Assembly (NCBI RefSeq): GCF_014698965.1
Contig: NZ_JACXAE010000071.1
Coordinates: forward strand, 1 to 64,000
Source of the DNA: Iningainema tapete BLCC-T55
GTDB lineage: Bacteria; Cyanobacteriota; Cyanobacteriia; Cyanobacteriales; Nostocaceae
DNA: 64,000 bases
Reading direction: 5' to 3'
A program made the position numbers and the translations under genes. Shown in pieces: positions 27,157-34,349 of the stretch. The notes below the pieces were generated by a model. That model was not told the origin of the DNA. It did not search any database and saw only the letters and a program-made list of their open reading frames with translations. Position 1 is the stretch's first letter; every line of letters begins with the position of its first letter.

Positions 27157-27657
27157 ATGACCAAGTGGAACGTGCAAATCGTTAAAGAGCCTACACACTC
27201 AGTTAGTTTTGGAGGGAGTACGAGCGCAGCCCAGTTAATTAATCTGAGAAGGGTTGGGGCGATCGCGCTGACTTATGGTATAAATAAGGATGTGTATGAT
27301 TTAGAACTTTGCCAACAAATCGCTAGCATTGCTAATAGTTTTCAAATCTTTGAATGGGTTGAATGTGCCGAAGCCATCAAAAGATTCCTGATCGAGCAAG
27401 GAATTTGTGGTAAACAGATTAAACTGTTTACGGGAAGTACAGAAGACCCTTTTTGTAACATCTACCACGAAATTCTCAACCAAAATATCTCAACCAATGG
27501 TCACCATGAAGCAATTGTGCTTGAAATAGAAGGCAAAGAACTGGTGTTTGATAATATTCATCCTCAAGGAGTCTTAAGAGTAGATTGGATAAATAATCTC
27601 TACTGCCCTATAAAAGACATAGGTGGAGATTTCCAAATCACAGAAATTGATTTCTAA
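27157..27657 (+). CDS. Papain-fold toxin domain protein
   Basis: The C-terminal ~105 residues match the papain-fold toxin domain of polymorphic toxins (Tox-PL-2-like): IASIANSFQIFEWVECAEA with nucleophile Cys70, KQIKLFTGSTEDPFCNIYHE, then GHHEAIVLEIEGKELVFDN with His117 (or 116) and Asp132/Asn133 as the other catalytic positions. The N-terminal 55 residues hold no delivery domain, so it is either a stand-alone toxin or the detached tip of a larger secreted toxin. A 56-residue truncated partner follows 11 bases later (see next entry). Activity as a deamidase or protease is an inference from the fold. Confidence 0.68.
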   Translation: MTKWNVQIVKEPTHSVSFGGSTSAAQLINLRRVGAIALTYGINKDVYDLELCQQIASIANSFQIFEWVECAEAIKRFLIEQGICGKQIKLFTGSTEDPFCNIYHEILNQNISTNGHHEAIVLEIEGKELVFDNIHPQGVLRVDWINNLYCPIKDIGGDFQITEIDF

Positions 27658-27668
27658 ATAGGAGGAAC

Positions 27669-27839
27669 ATGAGTAACTTTTACGAACTGATTCAGAAGAT
27701 TAAGAAAAGACCTTTCATGTATCTGGGTAAACCCGCAATTAGTAACCTCCGCTCCTGTTTAGCAGGTTACATTCTTGCTCGTCGGGAACTAGGCATTTCT
27801 CAGACTGAACAAGAAAAAAAATTTACTGATCTTAGGTAA
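27669..27839 (+). pseudogene. Truncated downstream partner (immunity-like) of the papain-fold toxin
   Basis: A GAGGAGGAAC ribosome-binding site just before the ATG at 27669 shows that this gene was meant to be translated. The product is 56 residues: MSNFYELIQKIKKRPFMYLG, then KPAISNLRSCLAGYILAR and RELGISQTEQEKKF. It resembles the N-terminus of a protein of about 100 residues that I recall downstream of papain-fold toxins in cyanobacteria; I have no firm family name. The frame ends after KKFTDLR* inside the 3' end of the convergent CHAT-TIR gene, so the C-terminal half has apparently been lost by deletion near 27825-27840. It is too short for most annotation tools. Confidence 0.55.
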
Positions 27840-28940
27840 AGGCTGGAGGTCTCCAAGCTCGAACTTACCAAGCTTGAAGGTTTGCCAACCAGCAACTGAA
27901 CTGAGAAGTACAGGAATAACGAGAGTTCCTTCGCATTCTCGTCTTTCCATTGCTCGCTTAGCAAGGTTAAGGTGGTCAACCGAAGAAAGAAAATATCGAC
28001 TAATAAGTAGGAGAATTATACGGGCTGACTTCAGATGCAGATCAATCTCAACCTTCTTCGTTCTCCCAGGGGTAATTTTACTTTCATACCAAATTTGAAT
28101 AGTACCTTGTGACTCCAAAGTACTTAAAGACTTTTCTAGTTCCTTTCGCAGTGGTTCATCATTTGGAGAGTAAGATAAGAAAACTTCCATATTCTCTATA
28201 TTTGCTTGTTTCGAGTTGTCAGATGTTAATAAATCTTGCGGCTGCGTGTAATTTACTTGAGTTGAGGTTTCCTGCTTGATATTAGATGTGCTACTACTAA
28301 ATTGAGGATCGGCAACAATATCGGCAGAAAATGGAGCAGTTGTATTTGCGTTTTCCCTCCACAACTGGTTTTTGCTCAGCAGTTTTGGAGTTAAAGACTC
28401 TGGAATACCTGCGACTCGGATAACTCTACAGCCTAGTTTGTGGGCATATTCAACAGATTTTCCCGCTCCCAAAGCATCGTAAAAACCAATGGCAAATTCA
28501 ATTGCTGCCTCATCACCTATTTCTTTGCTCATGCCGATGACGTAATCAATATGTTGCGCGATCGCCTGAGCTTGAATTTCTGAATAACAAGCATTGAGTA
28601 ATACACACTTTACATGTTCTGCAAACAACTCAAACAATCCAGCTAGTGCCTCTGCATCTACTAGCTTCTCCTTGCCTGTTTCATCCTCAAATACTAAGCC
28701 TTTTTCCTGAGCGCCATGTCCAGAAAAATGGACAATCTGTGGCTGGGAGTACATGATTTCTCGATGAATATCTCTATAGCGCACTGCTGCTGCCAATTCA
28801 ATTTCAAATTTGTCTGGTCCTTTTGATTGTCTTAACCCATTCTTTATTTCGCGCAACTCTTCGTCTAAACGCAGTCTGCTTGTACCTTTCGGATTCACTG
28901 CCAAAATCAAGATTTTGTTGACTGGGGGTCCACTATTCAT
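27789..28940 (-). CDS. CHAT-TIR domain protein, 3' end apparently truncated
   Basis: Residues 8-180 form a CHAT (caspase-like) domain: ILILAVNPKGTSRLRLDEE near 10-28, HFSGHG with His75, and VLLNACYSE with Cys118, the catalytic dyad. A 60-residue linker, rich in Ser, Thr, Gln and Asn, follows. The second domain (about 251-370) is TIR-like: VFLSYSPNDEPLRKELEKSL, GTIQIWYESKITPG, ARIILLLISRYFL, VIPVLLSS. The family usually ends in LQALPKDGKP..., but here LQPLPK is followed by ISKFFFLFSLRNA, so the 3' end seems to have been replaced at a deletion junction. The usual TIR catalytic Glu position looks occupied by LNLAKRAM. It is convergent with the toxin partner gene and overlaps it by 51 bases. It could be a signalling protease with immune function. 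Confidence 0.72.
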   Translation of the reverse strand: MNSGPPVNKILILAVNPKGTSRLRLDEELREIKNGLRQSKGPDKFEIELAAAVRYRDIHREIMYSQPQIVHFSGHGAQEKGLVFEDETGKEKLVDAEALAGLFELFAEHVKCVLLNACYSEIQAQAIAQHIDYVIGMSKEIGDEAAIEFAIGFYDALGAGKSVEYAHKLGCRVIRVAGIPESLTPKLLSKNQLWRENANTTAPFSADIVADPQFSSSTSNIKQETSTQVNYTQPQDLLTSDNSKQANIENMEVFLSYSPNDEPLRKELEKSLSTLESQGTIQIWYESKITPGRTKKVEIDLHLKSARIILLLISRYFLSSVDHLNLAKRAMERRECEGTLVIPVLLSSVAGWQTFKLGKFELGDLQPLPKISKFFFLFSLRNA

Positions 28941-29256
28941 TTAAGGATGTTATGTAGATACTATTTAGCACTGAAATTTTCAGTTGAGTTTTCTTGCGCT
29001 GAGCTAACTTGGTAGACACCTTGTCACTCAGAGCTACTTAGAAATCTAAATCCTGTATATTACATATAATTACATAAAGCTTGCCGCAAATTCTAGGTTA
29101 ACAGTAACAGAGGAGTTGTGAAGTTTATGTAAAATTCAGTAGTTCACAAAGTTTTTCCAGAAGGGCGATCGCTAAGTAAATGCGGCATAGGTACAGGTAA
29201 GTAGCCAGACTGCGATTAATAACAAAAACTTATATTGTTTTTAGAGATTCAGAAAG
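28941..29256. other. 316-base gene-free region upstream of the CHAT-TIR gene
   Basis: No open frame with conserved features is seen. The part near 28941-29000 should hold the promoter of the CHAT-TIR gene (minus strand). AT-rich sequence with a TATATTACATATAATTACAT-like stretch occurs near 29055-29078. A single GCGATCGC octamer lies near 29166. Confidence 0.35.
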
Positions 29257-29475
29257 ATGAAATTGGTATTGGCATACAACTCAATTCCTCCGGAGTATTC
29301 ATCATCTGGTAATTGGGAGTTGCAGTCTTTTGACCTACCGATGATACAGGTAGTGCGGGAGTCGAAAGTATATTATCTTCCTGGTAATTTGCCTTCGGTA
29401 ATCATCAGGCTAATTTTAGCATCATTTTATATTTATTATTATATGTATTTTTACGGGTTTCATTCATTATTGTAG
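29257..29475 (+). CDS. Doubtful small ORF, 72 residues
   Basis: The frame encodes MKLVLAYNSIPPEYSSSGNW, then a stretch with SKVYYLPGNLPS, and ends in an aromatic hydrophobic run (YIYYYMYFYGF). There is a weak AGA-rich sequence upstream but no clear ribosome-binding site. I do not recognise it. The Tyr-rich tail is what one would expect from random AT-rich DNA. It may be a gene remnant. It lies in a region full of decayed genes and is listed for completeness only. Confidence 0.15.
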   Translation: MKLVLAYNSIPPEYSSSGNWELQSFDLPMIQVVRESKVYYLPGNLPSVIIRLILASFYIYYYMYFYGFHSLL

Positions 29476-29478
29476 CTA

Positions 29479-29530
29479 GTAGGTTGGGTGAAAGCGGAAA
29501 CCAACAAAGCAAGAATGTTGGGTTCCTCAG
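29479..29530. repeat. Copy of the AGGTTGGGT...GTTGGGTT dispersed element
   Basis: The phrase GTAGGTTGGGTGAAAGCGGAAACC, given in two parts as GTAGGTTGGGTG and AAAGCGGAAACC, is followed by ATGTTGGGTTCC. It resembles a widespread intergenic repeat of filamentous cyanobacteria containing AACCCAAC and GTTGGGTT inverted motifs, here degraded. It precedes the 3' end of the antitoxin gene at 29567. Confidence 0.4.
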
Positions 29531-29566
29531 AAAGCTGCACTCAATCTACAATTAATTTTGTAAATA

Positions 29567-29815
29567 TTAAATATCTAAATCATCTAGTTTTACACCTTTA
29601 CCTTCACGTAAACTTTGCCGCGATTTCTGAATACGCTTTAAAAAACGCGAATCATTTTCTAATCGGTAATCAAACAAATCATCATCTGATTGTAAACCAA
29701 TTAAAATTCCAATTGGTTTACCATTATTGATAATAATTATTTCTTCTGTTTCAGCTAACTCTAAATACCAAGATAAATCACTCTGAATTTCCGCTAGGGC
29801 TACTTCCTTCATCAA
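29567..29815 (-). CDS. Phd/YefM-type antitoxin
   Basis: The 82-residue protein reads MKEVALAEIQSDLSWYLELA, then EEIIIINNGKPIGILIGLQS. The pattern 'V.L.EI...L..YL..A....I.I...GKP.G.L.G' is that of the Phd/YefM family, with an N-terminal DNA-binding and dimerisation strand-helix and an acidic C-terminal tail (GKGVKLDDLDI) that would bind the toxin. An extra Met precedes (MMKEV); either can start. The gene overlaps the toxin remnant on the same strand, which lies upstream in the toxin-first order of some RelE/HigB-like loci. Confidence 0.75.
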   Translation of the reverse strand: MMKEVALAEIQSDLSWYLELAETEEIIIINNGKPIGILIGLQSDDDLFDYRLENDSRFLKRIQKSRQSLREGKGVKLDDLDI

Positions 29816-30110
29816 ATTCTCCTTGTTTTGCTAACCAAGTTTCTGCTTCTGATTTTGGCACAATTGCCAAAATCTCTACAGCCTCATCAGTTACATCGTA
29901 AAAAACTCGTATTTCATCGACTTGAAGGCGATATTGAGGTCTAGATATCCCTAGTAAAAGTTTAATTCTACTTTTACTAACTTTTGTTTGCTCGTATTTT
30001 AAAAAACTTTCAATCGCTTCTGTGACTTTTGAACGTACATCTGCCCTGAGACTGCGTAAGTCTTCTACAGCTTCCGGTGCAAGGATGATTTCATAGGGTC
30101 CTTCTTTAAC
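29778..30110 (-). pseudogene. RelE-type toxin frame lacking a start codon
   Basis: The frame reads (GTT)KEGPYEIILAPEAVEDLRSL, then RADVRSKVTEAIESFLKYE, SKSRIKLLLGISRPQYRLQV, DEIRVFYDVTDEAVEILAIV and PKSEAETWLAKQGEFDEGSS. 'PQYRLQVDEIRVFYDV' and 'EILAIV.K..A..WL' are strong RelE/ParE-family features. The codon at 30108-30110 is GTT, immediately after the TGA of the retropepsin-like gene, and no ATG, GTG or TTG exists in frame before the toxin core. So the toxin cannot be initiated normally. The C-terminus overlaps the antitoxin start by 38 bases. The absence of a start suggests inactivation, or a fused junction with the upstream gene. Confidence 0.78.
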
Positions 30111-30569
30111 TCACAAAACACTGAGGTAGGTTTGCTCCGAGTTCATTGGTAATATGCGCAACTTGCGATTTTTTAAATCAGGTTCTAAGCCCAAAATTTC
30201 CATTGGCGTCACACCCAACAGGGCATACGGCACTTCTGTAAGTTCTAGACAATCAAAAGTACCTCGGCGATTTTCAATACACAACTCAACATCTCTAAAA
30301 ATCCGTCCCTTCTGTACTCCAGCAGTCATCTCCACATTCGCTTCTCCCCCCAAAACTAAGCCCAATTGAGTTATGACGGCGGTGGGCAAACACAGTAAGG
30401 TTGCCCCTGTATCAAGCAGAACATCATTCAACGTGCAGGAACGAACTTGCTCGGTGGGAATGAAACCTCGCTCAGCTAAAACTTGATCAATACGGTTGGT
30501 GACAGTGACGGTGACGATTACTTGCCCCATCTGCTTGTTCTGAAAATTTGGTATTACTAGTTTACTCAT
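30111..30569 (-). CDS. Retropepsin-like aspartic protease
   Basis: The motif VLLDTGATLLCLP at about residues 50-62 is the clan AA aspartic protease hallmark D-T-G followed by hydrophobic residues. YALLGVTPMEILGLEPDLK gives the 'LLG...L' flap and helix region found in the family. It has 152 residues from the ATG at 30569 (a TTG at 30578 would add three residues). The ribosome-binding site AAAGG lies about 10 bases upstream. One domain per chain implies a dimeric enzyme, as in retroviral proteases. Its stop codon directly abuts the start-less toxin frame, suggesting co-transcription. The function is unknown; such single-domain proteins are common in cyanobacteria. Confidence 0.72.
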   Translation of the reverse strand: MSKLVIPNFQNKQMGQVIVTVTVTNRIDQVLAERGFIPTEQVRSCTLNDVLLDTGATLLCLPTAVITQLGLVLGGEANVEMTAGVQKGRIFRDVELCIENRRGTFDCLELTEVPYALLGVTPMEILGLEPDLKNRKLRILPMNSEQTYLSVL

Positions 30570-30602
30570 ATCAACCAACCTTTTAAACTTTAAGTGGAAA
30601 AT

Positions 30603-30894
30603 TTAATTACGTAATTTTTTTACTTCAGAAATATCTAAACCTGTTAACCTCGCTACCTGCTCTACAGTAATTCCTTGCTGCAATAAATTCAGAGCTACCT
30701 GCCTAAGTTGAGATATAGCTTGTTCAGCACGTTGGCGTTCTTGTTCAGCAATTTCTTGAATTATTGCTATCAATCAGCATATCCATTTGCAATTTGTGTC
30801 GCTGAGTTTCCATTGGTATACTGTCATCACAAGGAAGGTCAAACTGAGTTGGGGGCAGTGCCACGCTGGTTTCAGCTATGATAATATCTGACAT
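30603..30894 (-). pseudogene. Uma2-family endonuclease remnant with internal deletion
   Basis: The ATG at 30894 opens the frame MSDIIIAETSVALPPTQFDL, then PCDDSIPMETQRHKLQMDML. The part 'PCDDSIPMETQRHKLQMD' matches the N-terminus of cyanobacterial Uma2 (DUF820) proteins. The frame then ends, and in another frame QEIAEQERQRAEQAISQLRQ, then VALNLLQQGITVEQVARLTG is the typical coiled-coil and helix C-terminus of the same family, ending at the TAA at 30603. The ~150-residue nuclease core is missing. The junction lies near 30765-30775. The total of 292 bases is not a multiple of three, so no fused product is made. Confidence 0.75.
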
Positions 30895-30956
30895 GGCTGT
30901 TGCTCTATTGCGTGTAAATTTTGAAGATTTACTATATGTTAACGTCAGAGGAATAA

Positions 30957-31394
30957 GTGGTGAGAACCGATCAACTTAGAATCAATCAGCTTTCACCTCA
31001 CACCTACGAGTGGTATCTGAAATACTTAGAAGCGTTGGATAGTTTAGACATTGAGGCATATGGCAAGTTTCTTGCGCAGGATTGTTCGGTACAATCTAAT
31101 AACAATCCTCCAATGCAAGGCAAACAGGTTGTTATGCAGGGTCTTGCTGCTTACTGGACTACCTTCGCTAGTTTGGAACACGACTTGCTGAACATTTATG
31201 GCAGTGATCGCTCTTTTGTCCTCGAAGCTTTAAATCATTACCAACGCCTTGATGGGAAGGCTGTTACTATTAGAGCAGTTGCTTTCACCGATCGCAACGA
31301 AGAAGGTTTGGTCACTTCTGTCAGATTCTATACAGATACAACGCCTTTGTTTGCACGCAGCGATAATGACAATTATACATCAACGTCGATGTAA
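30957..31394 (+). CDS. SnoaL-like / NTF2-fold protein
   Basis: The sequence YEWYLKYLEALDSLDIEAYG, FLAQDCSVQSNNNPPMQGKQ, VVMQGLAAYWTTFASLEHDL and VTIRAVAFTDRNEEG fits the NTF2-like fold, with the 'Y..ALD..D...Y..FLA.D....'-type opening and the 'P..G...V..GL..Y' strand-helix transition of SnoaL-like proteins. The family includes isomerases, hydratases and non-catalytic ligand-binding proteins. The start is a GTG (or second GTG at 30960). Length 145 residues is usual. The gene ends overlap the rhomboid gene by 15 bases in the convergent direction. No pathway partner is evident. Confidence 0.6.
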   Translation: MVRTDQLRINQLSPHTYEWYLKYLEALDSLDIEAYGKFLAQDCSVQSNNNPPMQGKQVVMQGLAAYWTTFASLEHDLLNIYGSDRSFVLEALNHYQRLDGKAVTIRAVAFTDRNEEGLVTSVRFYTDTTPLFARSDNDNYTSTSM

Positions 31395-32081
31395 TAGTCG
31401 AATCAAAGCCACACCGATAATTATTCCGGCACTGTGCGCCCAATAGCCAATACCACCATGGTTAACACCCCCAGGAATATTCAAACTGCCAATTCCGTAG
31501 AATAACTGTTGCACAAACCACCAAAACAGATAAAAAGAAGCTGGTATTTCTACGGTTATAAATATAATTAAGATAGGTATGATTGTATCAATTCTGGCTT
31601 TGGGAAACAAGAGGATGTATGCCCCTAAAATAGATGCGATCGCCCCATTCGCCCCAATTAGCGGTACTGTCAAACTAGGTTCCACGAGAATTTGGACTAA
31701 ACCTGTCAAAATGCCAGAAGCTAAGTAAAACACTAAGAATTTACCATGCCCAAGCAGGCTTTCGACAGATTTGCCAAAAACCCACAAAAATATCAAGTTC
31801 CCCACAATTTGGCTAAAACTACTATGCAGGAACATTCCCACGAGTAAAGAAGTCGAACGTACTACCACAACTAGCCCTGCTGCTGGGTTTCCGCTCAGTG
31901 TATCTCTCACGGCTGCACCAAAAAGCGACGGAATTACACCCCAACTCGTGACTACATTACCTAGTTCGCCACTTACATCTAGTTTTAGTTCCCATAAAAA
32001 CAAAGCAATATTTATGCCAATCAGCCAGTAAATAACTATTGGCTTTCTGTAATTAAGAATGTTATCACGAAGAGGAATCAT
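31380..32081 (-). CDS. Rhomboid-family protein with Asn in place of the catalytic Ser
   Basis: The protein has 233 residues and six or so hydrophobic segments. Rhomboid features are present: SLLVGMFLHSSFSQIVGNLI with HxxxxxxxxN near residues 86-95, and GYWAHSAGIIIGV with the catalytic-type His216. The serine-containing motif, normally GASGAIA, reads GANGAIA, with Asn145 at the nucleophile position (codon AAT). A Ser/His dyad is therefore missing and intramembrane proteolysis is doubtful; it may be an inactive rhomboid (iRhom- or derlin-like in concept). It starts at an ATG at 32081; heptamer repeats follow immediately upstream. Confidence 0.8.
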   Translation of the reverse strand: MIPLRDNILNYRKPIVIYWLIGINIALFLWELKLDVSGELGNVVTSWGVIPSLFGAAVRDTLSGNPAAGLVVVVRSTSLLVGMFLHSSFSQIVGNLIFLWVFGKSVESLLGHGKFLVFYLASGILTGLVQILVEPSLTVPLIGANGAIASILGAYILLFPKARIDTIIPILIIFITVEIPASFYLFWWFVQQLFYGIGSLNIPGGVNHGGIGYWAHSAGIIIGVALIRLLHRR

Positions 32082-32083
32082 TG

Positions 32084-32139
32084 GGAGTCAGGAGATAGGA
32101 GACAGAAGTCAGGAGTCAGAAGTCAGGAGACAGGAGTTA
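32084..32139. repeat. Eight tandem heptamers, consensus GGAGTCA
   Basis: Eight contiguous seven-base units run without gaps: GGAGTCA, GGAGATA, GGAGACA, GAAGTCA, GGAGTCA, GAAGTCA, GGAGACA and GGAGTTA. It is a short tandemly repeated repetitive element (STRR) of the type known from heterocystous cyanobacteria. It fills most of the gap between the divergent rhomboid and kinase genes. Confidence 0.85.
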
Positions 32140-32206
32140 AAAGAGCTAAGTTAAGCGTGTGGCAAGATTGGAAAGAGAAAGGGAAGCAATCAACTAGGTA
32201 AACCAG

Positions 32207-34282
32207 ATGCTAGGAAACATACTTGTTGGAAGATACCAAATTATTAGCAACTTGGGAGGAGGGGGATTTGGCGAAACCTATGTTGCTTGTGATACTCAAT
32301 TGCCTGGTTCTCCTCAATGTGTTGTGAAAAAACTGAAACCACAAGCTACTGATCCCGTTACGTTGCAAACTGCTAGACGTTTATTTGATACGGAAGCTCA
32401 AGTTCTATATCAATTAGGTACTCACGATCGCATCCCCCAACTTTTAGCTTACTTTGAGGATAATGAAGAATTCTACTTAGTACAGGAGTTTATCTCTGGT
32501 CACGATCTTAGTCAAGAATTTACACCAGAAAAACAGATGGATCAAGACCAAGTAATTCCTTTGTTACAAGAAATCCTGGAAATCTTACAGTTTGTTCATC
32601 AGCGCAAAGTAATTCACCGCGATGTTAATCCGCAAAATTTGCTCAGACGTAATCTTGATGGTAAATTAGTTCTAATTGACTTTGGCGCTGTCAAACAAAT
32701 TACCACTCAGGTGGTTATTCCCGGTGGACAAACTAAATTTACGGTGGCAATTGGTACTCCTGGATATATTCCCAGTGAACAAGCTCAAGGAGATCCAAAA
32801 TTTAGCAGTGATGTTTATGCTGTAGGGATACTTGGCATCCAAGCTCTGACTGGTTTATCACCTCACCAATTAGAAAAAGATGCTGAGACTAATGAAATTA
32901 TCTGGTTAAAGGATCATACAGTCAACGAGGATTTTGCCAAGATTTTAGACAAGATGGTACGTTATGACTTTCGTCAACGCTACCCTTCGGCAGCAGCTGC
33001 ATTGCAAGCACTCAAAGAGTTGCAAAACCCTAACTTGCACACAATTCCTTTAAATGTTCCTGTTCCACCCAATCCTCCCCAGAAAATTACTAATTTACCC
33101 AAAGGTTTAGTCATAAAATCTATTATAGGTACTTTTATTTTAGGCATAGGCATAGCTACTTCTATATATATTTTTAATGTTATCAATTCTGCTAATGCAG
33201 GAGAATTATACAAGCAAGCAAATACGCTTTATGAGTTGCAACGCTATAAAGATGCTTTATCCTCCTATGAAAAAGCAGTTGAAATTAGACCTGATTATGC
33301 TCCAGCTTGGAGTGGTCAAGCTAAAACACTGTTGGCATTAAAAACATATAAAGAAGCGCTCTCTGCCTACGACAAAGCAATTCAAATTAACCCACTATAT
33401 ACAGAAGCTTGGAGCGGACGTGGTTTTGTTTTAAATAAGTTACAGCGTTACCAAGAAGCAATAGCTTCCTTTGATAAAGCTTTACAAAAAGAAAATAAAA
33501 ACCCAGAACTCTGGAATGCTAAGGGAGAGGCTTTCAGTAATTTAACAGAGTACGAGCTAGCAATTAAATCTTTTGATAAAGCAATTGAATTAAAGCCAGA
33601 CTATTATGAAGCTTGGTACAATAAGGGTAGAGTATTACAAAATTCTCAACGTTACGATGAGGCAATATCGGCTTACAATAAAGCTGTTGAATTCAAACCA
33701 GATTATGATAAAGCTTGGTACAATATAGGTAATTCATTAGTTAAATTACAACGCTATCAAGATGCATTTAATGCTTATGATAAAGTGGTACAATATAAAC
33801 CTGAATACTATCAAGTCTGGTTTTCCAGAGGTAATGTACTGATTAACTTGCAACGATATCCAGAAGCAATAGAGTCTTTTAATCAAGTAATTAAATACAA
33901 TCCTAATAATTATAAGGCATGGTATAGCCGGGGCTGGTCGCTACACCAAATGCAAAGATATGAAGAAGCAGTTGCATCTTATGATAAAGCCACGGCAATT
34001 AAACGCAATGATTATCAAGTATGGTATAATAAGGGTAATGCGCTATTTAATTTAAATAAGTACCAAGAAGCAATAGTCTCATATAATAGAGCAGTTCGCT
34101 ACAAACCAGACCACTATGAAAGTTGGTACAGCAGAGGAAATGCTTTGTTTAATTTGAAGCAGTACCAAGATGCGATCGCATCATACGACAAAGCTATTAA
34201 ACTTAAACCAGATTACCAACAAGCAATCAACGCCCACAATCAAGCACAGAGTTTATTGGGTGTGCAACAATTAAAACCGTAG
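32207..34282 (+). CDS. Ser/Thr protein kinase with TPR repeats
   Basis: The kinase domain is at residues 8-275: glycine loop GGGGFGETYVA, Lys41/42 in CVVKKLK, catalytic loop HRDVNPQN with Asp139 (Asn replaces the usual Lys in HRDxK), and DFG with Asp158. GTPGYIPSEQA is the activation-loop end. A membrane helix at about 301-324 separates it from the C-terminal part. That part has ten or so TPR repeats of 34 residues from about 330 to 690 with phrases such as AWYNKGNALFNLNKYQEAI and AIxxxPxY. It is the standard cyanobacterial kinase-TPR architecture with a periplasmic or protein-binding TPR domain. Its stop overlaps a palindromic repeat that faces the convergent kinase gene. Confidence 0.92.
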   Translation: MLGNILVGRYQIISNLGGGGFGETYVACDTQLPGSPQCVVKKLKPQATDPVTLQTARRLFDTEAQVLYQLGTHDRIPQLLAYFEDNEEFYLVQEFISGHDLSQEFTPEKQMDQDQVIPLLQEILEILQFVHQRKVIHRDVNPQNLLRRNLDGKLVLIDFGAVKQITTQVVIPGGQTKFTVAIGTPGYIPSEQAQGDPKFSSDVYAVGILGIQALTGLSPHQLEKDAETNEIIWLKDHTVNEDFAKILDKMVRYDFRQRYPSAAAALQALKELQNPNLHTIPLNVPVPPNPPQKITNLPKGLVIKSIIGTFILGIGIATSIYIFNVINSANAGELYKQANTLYELQRYKDALSSYEKAVEIRPDYAPAWSGQAKTLLALKTYKEALSAYDKAIQINPLYTEAWSGRGFVLNKLQRYQEAIASFDKALQKENKNPELWNAKGEAFSNLTEYELAIKSFDKAIELKPDYYEAWYNKGRVLQNSQRYDEAISAYNKAVEFKPDYDKAWYNIGNSLVKLQRYQDAFNAYDKVVQYKPEYYQVWFSRGNVLINLQRYPEAIESFNQVIKYNPNNYKAWYSRGWSLHQMQRYEEAVASYDKATAIKRNDYQVWYNKGNALFNLNKYQEAIVSYNRAVRYKPDHYESWYSRGNALFNLKQYQDAIASYDKAIKLKPDYQQAINAHNQAQSLLGVQQLKP

Positions 34283-34307
34283 AGACGCCCTACCGGGGCG
34301 TCTCTAC
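34279..34307. repeat. GTAGAGACG palindromic repeat (hairpin), intergenic copy
   Basis: GTAGAGACGCCC (34279-34290) pairs perfectly over 12 bases with GGGCGTCTCTAC (34296-34307), with a 5-base loop. It lies between two convergent kinase genes and may terminate both. Relatives are at 40757, 40997, 45232 and 48599. Confidence 0.8.
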
Positions 34308-34349
34308 AATTATGCGTTCCGGGCGCGTGTGTACAATTATGTCGAGAAT

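Noticed and set aside
29257-29475. A real gene for the Tyr-rich 72-residue frame
   Set aside because: It has no clear ribosome-binding site and no family resemblance; kept only as a low-confidence entry.
32084-32139. Possible CRISPR array
   Set aside because: The units are contiguous heptamers without spacers; no cas genes or direct repeats with unique spacers occur anywhere in the window.
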